A stretch of 64,000 nt of DNA, from the NCBI GenBank assembly GCA_014898425.1, contig RCSZ01000016.1, forward strand, positions 248,001 through 312,000, given 5' to 3'. The DNA comes from Botryotinia globosa (taxonomy: Eukaryota > Ascomycota > Leotiomycetes > Helotiales > Sclerotiniaceae). Below, in pieces: positions 25,646 through 36,532 of the stretch. Under the pieces are notes generated by a model. It did no database searches. It saw only the letters and a list, made by a program, of their open reading frames with translations, and had not been told where the DNA came from. Numbering within the stretch: the stretch's first letter is position 1; the number at the start of each line of letters is the position of its first letter. The position numbers were made by a program, and so were the translations under genes.

Positions 25646-26279
25646 GTTGTCTCTCTCCTCAAACCACAAACTGTAGTTCGCTCGAGTCTTTATACAGTTC
25701 CTCGAAGATTCTCGAATCGCAAATGACAATCGCAAGTCGTTATCAAGAAATAAATTCAGGCGGCAAGATCGCTTGCTGTGCAGACAGTAAAGGATAAAGA
25801 AAGGCAGAGTGAAATATAAACAAAAGTAAACTTAAAGATGGTGAGAAGGTGTTATAAGCTGAAGATATTGTAGGTAGATCGAGATCAAGGAACGAATGTA
25901 GTTTGTGTAATGAAGGGTTGAGATGAGATCCAGTTGTTTACAATCACAAGAGAGCTTCATCGGAATTTGATCGATACTCGCCGACCCGAGTTGACAGGGA
26001 TCAGTCCCCATAGATTTTACAATCATATATATATCACTTAATTATCACGGGTAATGAATGTCTGATACGGCTGTTCATATTTGGCAATTGAAACATATAT
26101 TAATTGTAGGAGTATTCATGCATAATTCCTGACTGATTCTGTTCTATTATCTACTCTGCATTTCTAGTGTAGTAGTTATTCAATATTCGTAACCCATGCC
26201 ACTAAATTGTGTCTTGTTTCTGTTTTTCCTATGCTTGTATCCATAATATCATAAAAGTGCACATTCATCTTCTTTTTTT

Positions 26280-29200
26280 TCACGTCCCTGAAGTACTGAT
26301 GACCTCCTGAAAGTTACTCCAAGCACAGGAGCACCCCCCTGTTCCTCCATCAAAACCTCCAAGCGATGAATCACTAATATTCAGGAAAACGCTCGGAGCT
26401 GGATTGATAATCTTGCCTCCAAATGCTCTGTTCTCTCCATTGACCACTCCACTGGTCGCTATAATCCCTTCTCTATCATTCATACTGTAACAGTACAACA
26501 ACTTCTTCGCAGGATTTCCCCCATGCCGATCGGTGGTGATAGTGATTGGGTAAGGGAACGATCCAGGTTGTGAGAAATCTTGCCCTGCAATGACAGTAGA
26601 GCCACCAGTAGAACTAGTAGCATTGTTGAGTCTGGCAGTTCCATTCATTCTGGTCCACATCTGTACTAAGAAACGAGTTTCACCCCATGTGCAACGGAAA
26701 TTGGCTTCCCCTTCAAGAGCCCCGCCATTCTGATCATCAGGAACTTCACCGATGGAGGTATTGGTATCGTTGAGTAATGAGAGAGATTTGAGGAAAATGG
26801 TACGATTGAAGTAAGTATAGAATCCATAATGCTCAGTAGGGAGTCCTCGGTCATACAACCGAATTGGTTGTTGAATGGGATATGGTAGAAGGTTAGCTGG
26901 AGCGGCAGTGCCATCAGGATTCAGACTCGGGGCCGGGATTCCAGTAGTGATATTCGGGAACAGATCTGGATCGGTATTGTTTGAGTCTGCACGCTTCACA
27001 CGGCTGTAATTCGGTAAGGTAGTGTTTGTAGTGGATAAGAAAGATATATAGAAAGGCGTTGATTCTCCAGCTTTATTGGATGAAACTATTCCATCTGTGG
27101 TATCTCCCAAGAACGCTTCTTCAGCATACGATGGTGGCGACGGCGAGGGATTGAAAGTAATGGTTTGACGTGCTCTCAATATCAAGTCTCTGATGAATCT
27201 CCCGGCAGAAACAGGGTTCCCGACAAGACTGCGTGTAGGGAGGTTCTTCTTTCCCGTGACATTTGCAAAAGTTGCATTTGCCGCACTGCTATTGTCCCAT
27301 TGAATCTCCAAAAAGAAATTGGGCTGATTTGGTAGATTTGGTGCAACAGAAGCTTGCTGCTCTTTTGGTAAAGCACAGCTCCATTGCGTAGCTGGGAATA
27401 CGCAGCCAGTATTCGTCACAATATTCACTGGAGCTGCTACCGTCGAGAGCCCAGCGTAAATAGGAGGGAAGCCAGTGAGATTCAACCATTGAGATGGCAT
27501 CACAACATGTTTTGGTTTGCGAGTTAGCGTTACAGCAAGGGCTACAATCGTGACGATCAACACAATCAGTGCAATGGTTCCGCAGCAATACCATCTTCGT
27601 TTTTTTCGGCCTTCAGGGCCTTGTCTACCATTCTTAGGTATACATTTCTTGAACAATCCACCTAATTTGCTAGCCATACTATCTTCCTTTTCGTGTCTTT
27701 GGCGTTTCGATTCTGATTTTTTGGCGGCTTTGAGAGCTGCTTTATCTGCCATTTGCTCGAGATATTCCTCAGTCATAATCAAAATTGTTGGTGTTGTCTG
27801 CCTAGCAGGCCCAGGATATGCAGTGCTCTGATTGGTTCTACCACGCGCAGGACTCAATGGAACCTCTGACAGCTGAATGGAAGCTTGTGGAGCCATCTTT
27901 CGTTCGCTTCCTGGGGATATGGGACCGGGGGAAGCAGAATATTGCATGGTCGAAGCTGCTGCTGAAGTTTGAATCACCGCTGGTTCTGGTGCTGGCGCAG
28001 GTGCTGGCGCAAGTGCTGGTTCTTGTGAGGATGGAAAAAAGGCTCGATATTTTCGGACTTTCTTTGGTGATTCGGTGTAAGGTGGCGGCGGTGGTGGTTC
28101 GGTAGCGTTATTCACAATAAGTGTTCTCGATTTCAATCCTGAATCATTCAATTCCGAATCTTTAATCATCCTGGAGTCGTTATAAAGATCAATGTTACTA
28201 TTTTGGTACGGAACAAAGGGATTATTGCTTCCGAGTTCTTTTGAACTTTCGTTTGAAGACAACAACGAATTGTCTTTGTTGACCAAAATAGAACCTTTTT
28301 GTGATAACCCCGAAATACCCGAATGATCATGAGGTATTGTAGAATTTGCAAAATGCACAGAATCTGCAGTGGTAGTCACATAAATGGCGCTAGCCAATGA
28401 CGCATCTCCCACATCGCCCGAAGCTGAACGAACAAAGGGTAAAGTAGCTATCGACGGCTTCACCGGATGTCTCGTCTCTTTGTAAACTAAACCGGGTGAA
28501 ACCTGTTTTTCTGATCTGAAGCCTAAGGGAGTCACATCCCACCAAGCATCGGATGCATTGGAGTTTGATCTTTTGATAGAAAGAGGAGAAAAAAGCTGTT
28601 CCCACGACTTTCGCTCCACCTCTGACTCCTGAGCCTTGGCAGCTGCAATGGTTAAAATAGGTACTTCGGGGATATTGGAAATCTTCTTCTCTGGATATAC
28701 TATTGTGTTCGACCGCGTCATGAATGGCGAAGTGATATAATTCCACCATCCAGAGCGAGTCCGTGCAGCAATGGTGTCGATACTTTCATGGTTGTCCACT
28801 TTCAATGTATCTGGAACATTGACTGCACGAGCACTTCGTACAACAATTGGATGTTCATCCTCTTCATAAATGATACAAGACGACAGAACTCGGGTTGAAT
28901 CTGGTTCGTCATCCCATTCAGTAGTAGCATCCGAATCAGGAGAGAAATAACTATGCTGGGCAGCCACTCTTCGCTTCTCCTCTTCAGCCAAAGCTGCTGG
29001 CATTCTCGGCAACGGTGGTGCCCCCTCTTTGAATGGGTCATTTGGGCTAGCTACTGAAAAGGATGTTGATAGAGTTCGTGCTCGTGAAACATTCGAGGCA
29101 GTACTGTACGGCGACCACGCAGAGATCTCATGGGCAGGCGTTATGATGATAGATGGCGTTACCAATTCTTTCCCTATCGGTGTCTCGTGCCCGTAACTTC

Positions 29201-29951
29201 CCATCATTGTTGAAGCGATTGAAGTTGATGTTTGCGGGGTGGTAACATGATGAGCTAAACGTGCAGATGGGATCGATATGCCGATAACAATTGGACGATC
29301 ATTGGGAGATAAGTCGTCCTCTAGCTTCAGAGCTGCTGGTCTCAAAGATCCTCGTCGCTCTGCTAGCGGATAGACATTTGATGTTTCGTTCTGTTCTGGT
29401 TCAGGAGCCTCGGGTTTAGTCTCAGCAGAGTTTTCAATGGCTTTATTTTTCTTGTTCTCCAAAGATTTCCACAAAGTTCCGTTTGGATGAGCCGAAACAT
29501 TTTCCAGTTTCCTGAGGGTGGCCAAATCAACAAAAACTCCATTAGATCGAGACTGCTGTGAAGATATCGCTTGAGGTTGAGGTCCATGATGTGTTGAAAA
29601 GGTTGTTTGGACTTTAAGGCGGAGATTTGCGTGGATCTTGCGCTGTCTTGCCTTTGATTTCTCTCTTATCACTCTCGATATGGAGGATTTTCTCTCTCTA
29701 CGGTTGACTGTGCGCGTCATGTTTCCTGAGCGGCTGGTAGTAATATTTCCCGAGGGTCTCGACTGTTGTAGCTCCTCCGATGAAGCGATAGAGTATACAT
29801 CTTCGTCTTTCCAAGAATCGTCATCCTCGCTTTTCCCGTCAAATATGGTTTCAAAAGGATTTTCTGTAAGTACTGTGGAAGGATTGTTCGTAGATGGAGC
29901 TGGTGGTCTCTCGATAGGAGATTTAGATATGATCTTGTTTTTGGTATTCAT
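26280..29951 (-). CDS. Large single-pass membrane protein with disordered N-terminus
   Basis: Single exon, 1223 residues. About 780 N-terminal residues are Ser/Thr/Pro-rich and charged, with short repeats such as LAPAPAPAPEPA, and look disordered. A basic stretch (KKRRW) precedes one transmembrane segment at about residues 790-812 (TIALIVLIVTIVALAVTLT). The roughly 400-residue C-terminal region then has many N-x-S/T sites and several cysteines, as expected for a lumenal or extracellular domain, so a type II orientation is likely. Similar long proteins in ascomycetes are often annotated as 'glycoprotease family', but I see no protease motif here and do not assign an activity. Its size, glycosylation sites and topology suggest a cell-surface or wall-sensing role, which is inference. 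Confidence 0.75.
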   Translation of the reverse strand: MNTKNKIISKSPIERPPAPSTNNPSTVLTENPFETIFDGKSEDDDSWKDEDVYSIASSEELQQSRPSGNITTSRSGNMTRTVNRRERKSSISRVIREKSKARQRKIHANLRLKVQTTFSTHHGPQPQAISSQQSRSNGVFVDLATLRKLENVSAHPNGTLWKSLENKKNKAIENSAETKPEAPEPEQNETSNVYPLAERRGSLRPAALKLEDDLSPNDRPIVIGISIPSARLAHHVTTPQTSTSIASTMMGSYGHETPIGKELVTPSIIITPAHEISAWSPYSTASNVSRARTLSTSFSVASPNDPFKEGAPPLPRMPAALAEEEKRRVAAQHSYFSPDSDATTEWDDEPDSTRVLSSCIIYEEDEHPIVVRSARAVNVPDTLKVDNHESIDTIAARTRSGWWNYITSPFMTRSNTIVYPEKKISNIPEVPILTIAAAKAQESEVERKSWEQLFSPLSIKRSNSNASDAWWDVTPLGFRSEKQVSPGLVYKETRHPVKPSIATLPFVRSASGDVGDASLASAIYVTTTADSVHFANSTIPHDHSGISGLSQKGSILVNKDNSLLSSNESSKELGSNNPFVPYQNSNIDLYNDSRMIKDSELNDSGLKSRTLIVNNATEPPPPPPYTESPKKVRKYRAFFPSSQEPALAPAPAPAPEPAVIQTSAAASTMQYSASPGPISPGSERKMAPQASIQLSEVPLSPARGRTNQSTAYPGPARQTTPTILIMTEEYLEQMADKAALKAAKKSESKRQRHEKEDSMASKLGGLFKKCIPKNGRQGPEGRKKRRWYCCGTIALIVLIVTIVALAVTLTRKPKHVVMPSQWLNLTGFPPIYAGLSTVAAPVNIVTNTGCVFPATQWSCALPKEQQASVAPNLPNQPNFFLEIQWDNSSAANATFANVTGKKNLPTRSLVGNPVSAGRFIRDLILRARQTITFNPSPSPPSYAEEAFLGDTTDGIVSSNKAGESTPFYISFLSTTNTTLPNYSRVKRADSNNTDPDLFPNITTGIPAPSLNPDGTAAPANLLPYPIQQPIRLYDRGLPTEHYGFYTYFNRTIFLKSLSLLNDTNTSIGEVPDDQNGGALEGEANFRCTWGETRFLVQMWTRMNGTARLNNATSSTGGSTVIAGQDFSQPGSFPYPITITTDRHGGNPAKKLLYCYSMNDREGIIATSGVVNGENRAFGGKIINPAPSVFLNISDSSLGGFDGGTGGCSCAWSNFQEVISTSGT

Positions 29952-31752
29952 GGCGAAATGGTTGCAAAAATTGTCAAAATGGTGGTGAGAAAATGGATTG
30001 AAGGTGTAGATAATGGAAAGTTTCTTGTATTTTGTGCAGCAACGGTCGTTCTTGCTCTAGGTGGTATAGTTGCAAATAATCTCTTTGATTTGAGGAAGGA
30101 AGGTCGAAACGTCAATTAATTATACGTGAAAAAGGAAATGTTTAAGGTCCAGCCTCCTCATGGTCATGAATAAGAGATATGCCGAGAATCCCAAGGCCAA
30201 CAATAAGATTCGGACAATAGGAAATTTTTAGACAATTGCTATTGAGGACTCAACAATAACAAAGAATGATAACGAAAGTGAACGTCTCATAATCTAACCA
30301 GACAATAAGCAAAATATGAAGCGAACGAATCTGTGACAGTATACAATAGAACTACACGTAAGAAAACGAATGTATGAGTAGGTAGGAGATAGAGGGTTGA
30401 AAAAACAATGAAACAGGATTGATGTGATGATACTTCCCATATGAAATAGACCTACAAATTAGCCATGAAGCACGACCTACAATCTAGATTCCAGACTTGA
30501 AATACCGAAAATAGCAAACTTCTCTCATTCGCTCACAATCGCCACAAGTCGTTACAAGTCGTTACAAGTCATAATGATAAAATCATGTATTGACCAGTCG
30601 ATTGGAAATTGTGAACTCTTGCTGTAACTTTACGCGCCGACAAGAAAAGTTTGATATGCAGTGATTGGCTGCCGCGTTAAATGAGAACCTATCCATGAGT
30701 ATTGCATGACGATGAATATCTGATCGATGTTACGCAAGAGAACGATTTCTTCTATGATTGGAAGTAATTATCGTGTATTCTCGCAAGGAGATGGATGGAC
30801 GTCGTTCAATGTTTTGAAGTTGTTGAAGAATGGAAAAAGAGGAGAGAAAAGATGGGGGAAAGGTGATGTGCTTATCAGCCTCTATCATCATCATCACATG
30901 ATAGAGCTAGCATTTATTGTGCCGAATTTACTAAAACCACACCGGCACAAGGATAATATTCTTCTACCACATCTTCACGACGGTTTGTTCTGAATTTATG
31001 CACCCCTTTATGAAAAGGGTTTATTTATGAAATCAACGACGCTGCTCTATCCGAATGGGACCTACCTGATATATGGATGTACTGAGATCTAATTTCCATA
31101 TCCGAATCAATGTAACTTTTCAAACACAATACAATTTATAAGACCTCGTCCTCCATCTTTTGGGATGAATGCCTTACCAAGGTTTCAAAGCTGTGCACAT
31201 GAAGCAACGGGTCTCATATTCATGACATGCATGATGTCTCTGATGACAGCCATTTCGTAGAATAAGCTTGTACTGGAACTTCGCAATTCATTTCTGTCGA
31301 ACGGGAGTTCTCAGGTAATGTCATGTAAAACATCCATGGCGAGAGAAGTATGACTGAGGAAAATGCCGTGGAAAGTGTACTGTCCTTTGCTTTCTGGATA
31401 ATTGGTATCTTATAATGTAAGTCTCAGAGTTGTGCTACCGGGCCTCCTTGGTATCACAGTATCTCAGACCGAGAGCTCGGTATCATTTTAAGTGCTTAGC
31501 GAGGTCATCGTTCCTATATGACATATAGAGGTCAGGAGTTTAACCTCAAGGTTTTAACCACGTTGAATTGTAAGATCATCATGTTGTCAAGCTAATCTAG
31601 AATCCTCACTGTCAAATCACGATCATTCCTCTACCCTATGCAAACACAATGATAACAAATGGAAGTATTGTTCATGAACTAGCTACAGCCTGTCCATACC
31701 GTCTCAACTATCCAGCTCAATTTCTCAGCACCAGCTTTCCAACAAGCTTAGT
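29952..31752. other. Intergenic stretch
   Basis: This is 1.8 kb between the start of the large membrane protein gene and the 3' end of the first PAN-domain gene. It includes GTTACAAGTC direct repeats near 30543-30570. Frames are short, and no gene, tRNA or transposon end was recognised. Confidence 0.5.
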
Positions 31753-32767
31753 CTAATAAGCACGCTTGGGGATCGCTACCATGGAGATAATCTGTGGTCC
31801 ATTGTATGGAGGAGGTGGTACATCATAACGACTTCCCACTTTGAAGAAATTCCCAGGTGGCGTGTCAACTACAGAGCACAATCCTTGAGCAGGCCAGAAA
31901 TTGGCGCCATTAGATTTCCCATTCGCCGCGCAAAATCGTAGACAAGTTTCGAAATCATTCGTCATCAGCTCAGGGCCCTGTATGGCTCTGTATATTCCAT
32001 GCGAAGTGGTGGTTAACCAAGGATGTGTGTATACCATCACTGAACGCTGGCAGTAAATTCTGAAGTTTTGCCCATTGCGATTCACGACTTGCATGTTGGA
32101 AGCTGGACAAGAAATGGCTGGAGGAGGTGGTGGTGGTGTGACGCATGAGGGGGACGTGCCTGGATTGGTGTTACCATGTTAGATTTGTGGCTATAGAAGA
32201 AAAAGTGGCCGGGGAGAGAGATTTTGACAAGAGAACGTAGAACATACCATCCCATTTGAAATTCTGGCCCGGTGGACAACAGCCTTGCTTTCCACTAGCG
32301 GATTGGACCGTGTTTGGTGGTAGACAACAGGTTGTAGCGCCAGTCTGAGATTGTGCAAATCTATTATCTATGTTAGCTTCTCGTACTATTGCTCACAAGA
32401 CTGTCTTGTAGGTTTCCCCGGTTAAGAAAGAACTAGAATCTTACTCAGTTCCAAGGCAAACTGTATTTGAAGTGTTAGATGTGTGAAAGTTCAGAAGATG
32501 GGCGGAGATACGTACTGCCTACAGCTGCAGTTTCGCATTCGCCCTGGAAAACACCATTTGCATCATTTTTAGGGACGTATTTTGGTCCCGCGGTTCTCTT
32601 GCAGAAATCCTGAAATGAGACAAAGTCAGATCATCTTGTAGCACACATGCATAGATTGATACAATCTGGCGTAGAAATGGCTAATATACCTGAGGCGTCT
32701 CCAGCTGAGCAGCTACAAAGCTTGCAATGGCGAAAACACCAAGTATTGAGAGCTTGAATGTTTTCAT
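31753..32767 (-). CDS. Secreted Cys-rich protein with one PAN/Apple-like module (PAN protein A)
   Basis: Five exons: 32767-32690, 32609-32516, 32460-32445, 32360-32248 and 32159-31753, giving 235 residues. The third exon is only 16 nt, but all phases close. A clear signal peptide (MKTFKLSILGVFAIASFVAA) is followed by a short Cys-containing segment and a double-cysteine motif pair (TTCCLPP, then GCCPPGQNF). A poly-Pro linker comes next, then a C-terminal module with FRIYCQ, then NDFETCLRFCAANG and ANFWPAQGLC. The DFxxCLxxC pattern with surrounding cysteines fits PAN/Apple-like domains, which bind proteins or carbohydrates. It is the smallest of three related genes in this region. Function is unknown; an extracellular adhesion or effector role is inference. 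Confidence 0.75.
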
Positions 32768-34065
32768 CGTGAACTAGTAGATGAAGTAGAAAAATAATAG
32801 AATCCAAGTAAAACTGAAAGTTTGATCAGTCACCAAGGGAAAGCGGATGTAGAAGTATGTTTTCCTCCCAGTGTTCTGTAGGAACAAAGCAATTTGCTTG
32901 ATGTGATATGTGTGTGGCACATGTCGCTATTTCTTCAATTTGCAGGAAAGAGCGGAGACCAGAATACCAAAGCCGTAATGAAGTGTCACCGTCTCCTCAC
33001 TTGAATGACTAGCATGATACATTTTATTGTTGATATGATTCGCAACCCCGCATTGTATGTAGGGAGACTCTATCGAATCCTTACCTCAGAAGCATTCCTA
33101 TCACAGTTTGAGAACCTCGCCGACCGTAAGAGACATCTGTACGCTACTTCAAACTGCATTTTCACCGGCGTTCTAATGTAGCCGTTAATGTTTTGAGATA
33201 GCTACACTATATTGCTTTGTCTTAGATACTGCTTTGGCGCAGCTATGTTGTAGCTGAGATGCTGTTGTGGCTGCCTGCGTTGTTGGAATCAGAAGTTCAA
33301 AATACGGAACATCTAAGGCCGCGTAGCAAATACATTGCACCCAAGTGGAACAGACTTATGGTACAAGTATGGGGTAGTGTACTAGTGTACCAGTACGAAG
33401 AATGGCATGCATCATCTGTTGCACCGAGGCTTGGCACTTCGTGCCGATCCGGCGCGATTCTCGGAAACTAGTTGAGACACTAAGAATATCATATCTAGTG
33501 ATAACTTTGTGAGCCGAATTGGAAGAAACAGAATATATGTGTAGCTGAACTCGAAGAAATGAAAATGCTGTGCGTGCTCACACGGACCTCGGCAGCGGAG
33601 CGTACTGTAAGGAGTAGTTATTGCATTAGCGTCCTCTTCCCGCGAGGATCGGGACAATTATGAAATGGCTGTTTGTGATCGATTTGAGTCAGTGATGCAT
33701 ATGCACAAAATCAATGTTTCTCCGAAAATGCCTACATGCAGAAGAAATTTAGGTGAGGTTGGGAATGAGGCGGTTTCCCCGTTGGGGCGAGGCGTTTCCT
33801 TTTGCAAGCGAGATCTCGTGATTTCTAATTTTCACCTCACCCCTCTACGTAGGCAAAAAAGCCCACATGAAATTGTTTTACTTTAATGGTTTCAATCAAA
33901 ATGGTAGAAGGGGTTTATCAACTTCAAGGCAATTGTCATTAAAATTCTAGCCTGAAGTAATCCTAATCTCTCGTCTCCAAAAAAAATACGACACCAATTG
34001 CCCCTATCAACCTAGCCTTCCCCACTTCCCGAAAGGCTTCAAAGGGTCAAGATAATAGCTTTTCA
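32768..34065. other. Intergenic between PAN genes A and B
   Basis: This is 1.3 kb holding the promoter of PAN gene A and the 3' flank of PAN gene B. No coding frame is supported. A partly palindromic tract with GTACTAGTGTACC lies at about 33378-33392. Confidence 0.5.
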
Positions 34066-35619
34066 CTAAGTCCTCTTTGTAACAGGGACAGCACATAAGA
34101 AGTCACCTCCGGCAGGCGCTGCTCCTGTTGGAGGACTCTGGTGGACAGAAGCCCAAACACAGTTGTCAGTGGGATTTCCATCGTCATAGAAGTTGACGCC
34201 TTGACAGAAAGGTGAGGCTTTGGCAGCTAGATACCAGAAATCAGTATTTTATCTCGCAGTCCAAAAGGATGATTTTGTAACTCACAGCACTGTTCCATAC
34301 ACTCCTTGAAGTCCTTTGCACTCGAAACTCCCAAGTTTGGATTTGCCGCTGTATGGCCCAGCGTACAATAAACCTTGTATTCAACTCCACCCACCGTAGT
34401 AGTCTTGCCTTCAGCAGCCGGGCATTTATCTGGGAAGGGAGCTGGTGTTGGGCACGATGGGCATGGAGTTGTACTTGGGCACGGGCAAGGACAAACAGGC
34501 TCCTCGATAAGATGAGCACTATCATAGGGATCAACTGTTACGGGTACAGCGTTGTTGCCATGTGTTCGTAAGTAACAGATTCCGGTATCTTGATTCCAAA
34601 TTGCACGGACGCAATTACTGATTCCAGAACAGCGAGTCATGCAATCGCCCAAAGAAGGTGCGGGTGCTTGGCCCAAGTCATTTGTTCCGTGATTGACAAT
34701 AAGCTTGTTAGACACTGATCAAAGGTGAGGCGAAGGACTTTACTCACTCAATTTACAATAGAGCTTGTATTTCTTGCCTCCAGCTGTGAATTCTTTTCCG
34801 TCGCCCTTGGGGCAGGAAGGTGTTGGGTTCTAAGACATCAATTTTAGTCTAGAAACTTTCAAACCGTGAAACCCTAGAATGAGCACTTACTGGTTTGCAA
34901 GAACAATCACAAGTAAACACGTCGTCGTCATTTGCACAGCAGCTCCCAGTCAAGGTCTTTGGATCGGCATGATAGAATTTACCTGGGGCGCAACAATCGC
35001 CTTTCTTCGTTGTGGCGTCGAAAGAAAAGACACTTGGAGCAACGCAGCATGCTCCTTCAGTCTTGACCACGGGATCAACACTAAAAGTTCCCTGCATTTT
35101 TTTTATAATAAGCTTCAGTTTTCATAGAATACAATTGAGAAAAGGCTTACCTTATCTTTACCGCAGCATCCAGGTTTGTTTGTTTTCGGATCCTAGAGAG
35201 TTTAGAACTTAAAAAAATCGCAACCTTATAGAGAGATCATCTCTTACGGTATATGGGCCCCAATAACAGCTTGTAACTGGAGGCGCAACACATTGCCCAG
35301 TCGGTTCTGAATACTCAATAAGCATAAGACTGACTATCTATCTAGGGGGAACCTACTGCCAGTCGCATCAAACTGCATGGCTGCAAAGTCTGTCAGAGAG
35401 AGCAAAATTTGAGGTTATTTGATCAACTCACAAAATTGAGATCCGGCCTCTGTCATGAATTAGTATGTTAGTCGCTGAGAAAGTTGAAGTGATCATCTTA
35501 CTTTGCTTGCATACTGCATCCCATTTTGCCTTGTCAGCTGGAGTTGGGTCGACGGCAAGAACTTGACCTGTTAGGACAGTAAGAGGAAGCAACAGCTTCA
35601 TTAAATTTTGAATCAACAT
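34066..35619 (-). CDS. Secreted Cys-rich protein with CC repeats and two PAN/Apple-like modules (PAN protein B)
   Basis: Nine exons: 35619-35502, 35449-35432, 35389-35357, 35306-35248, 35192-35151, 35091-34891, 34829-34748, 34714-34286 and 34226-34066, giving 380 residues. Every phase closes and every intron is GT-AG. A signal peptide covers the first 22 or so residues (MKLLLPLTVLTGQVLA). The next 140 residues hold repeated double-cysteine units (GCCGKD, ACCVAP, DCCAPGKFYHAD, SCCAND) ending in FTCDCSCKP. Two PAN/Apple-like modules follow: the first with YKLYCKL and GDCMTRCSGISNC, the second with YKVYCTLGHT and KDFKECMEQCS. They are joined by a Pro/Cys linker (CPCPCPSTTPCPSCP). The gene is divergent from PAN gene C. 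Mosaic small exons and the absence of catalytic motifs suggest a secreted binding protein; a role at the cell surface or host interface is inference. Confidence 0.75.
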
Positions 35620-36532
35620 GTTAAGATCGAATATTCAGTCCGTGATGTTAAACTGTCAACAGGATTGTCTGTAGTTTGGAAAGAGAACAAAAGTATGTCA
35701 AGGTAAACTCTCAAGAGACTGGTCATAGAAGGCTATACAAAAGAGCGATAGAAAGAAGATTATCTCGTCAATTCTCTATCAAACTAGTATCGCTAAACGC
35801 AAGCCTCGAAGTTCAAAATATGAACCGTATTGTCGGGATGCTTGTGGAATATTGATTAAAATTGCATTTTGTAAAGCTCCGAGAGAACCCGATTATGGAT
35901 GTACGAAGAAACGAAAGGGTGGTTTATGGCATGACAGGCATGTGTGTTTCTCCTAAATTTGTTCGGATCGACATTCCGTGAAAGAGAGGGAGCCCGTGAC
36001 GTGTTGATTTAGTATTGTTGAGAAGGTATGCATACGCTGTGCTACTCCTTGCTCTAACCATGTAGTCAAATATTGATTTTCATGTAGGTATCTCATTAAT
36101 ACTGTCTGTACAGTTTCAGTTGAAGAAATACGGCGTACCTGAACCAACCTTGTGGTGTGACAGTAAATACTTGTTGCCAGCTGAATGTGTCTTGAATTAC
36201 AATGCGGGGAGATACTGTCCCCTCAGCTAAAAAAGTGATAGGTTTTTCGGAGAATTAACTTGTACCTGGCTCAAAGAATATAGTGGCACCACAGATGAGT
36301 ACAAGGATGCATGAACATATATGGGGCTAATCTGAGGAACGAAACGTATTTACCTTGGAATTAGTGACGCCTATGTTCCATTTCAGCTGTCATCCGAACA
36401 ACAAACAATCTTATTGTTTAAACTTCCATAAAGTCCAACTTTAAACCTGAAGTCCTGCTCTACAAGCTTGCGAGAGATATAATCGCCTTCATCTTCTTAC
36501 TACCCTTCTTGAGTCAGATTTCATCGACAACC
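35620..36532. promoter_or_regulatory. Shared divergent upstream region of PAN genes B and C
   Basis: The two genes start in opposite directions across 913 bp, so both promoters lie here. A TATA-like ATATAATC sits about 55 bp before the ATG of gene C (near 36477). Co-regulation is possible but not shown by the sequence. Confidence 0.4.
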
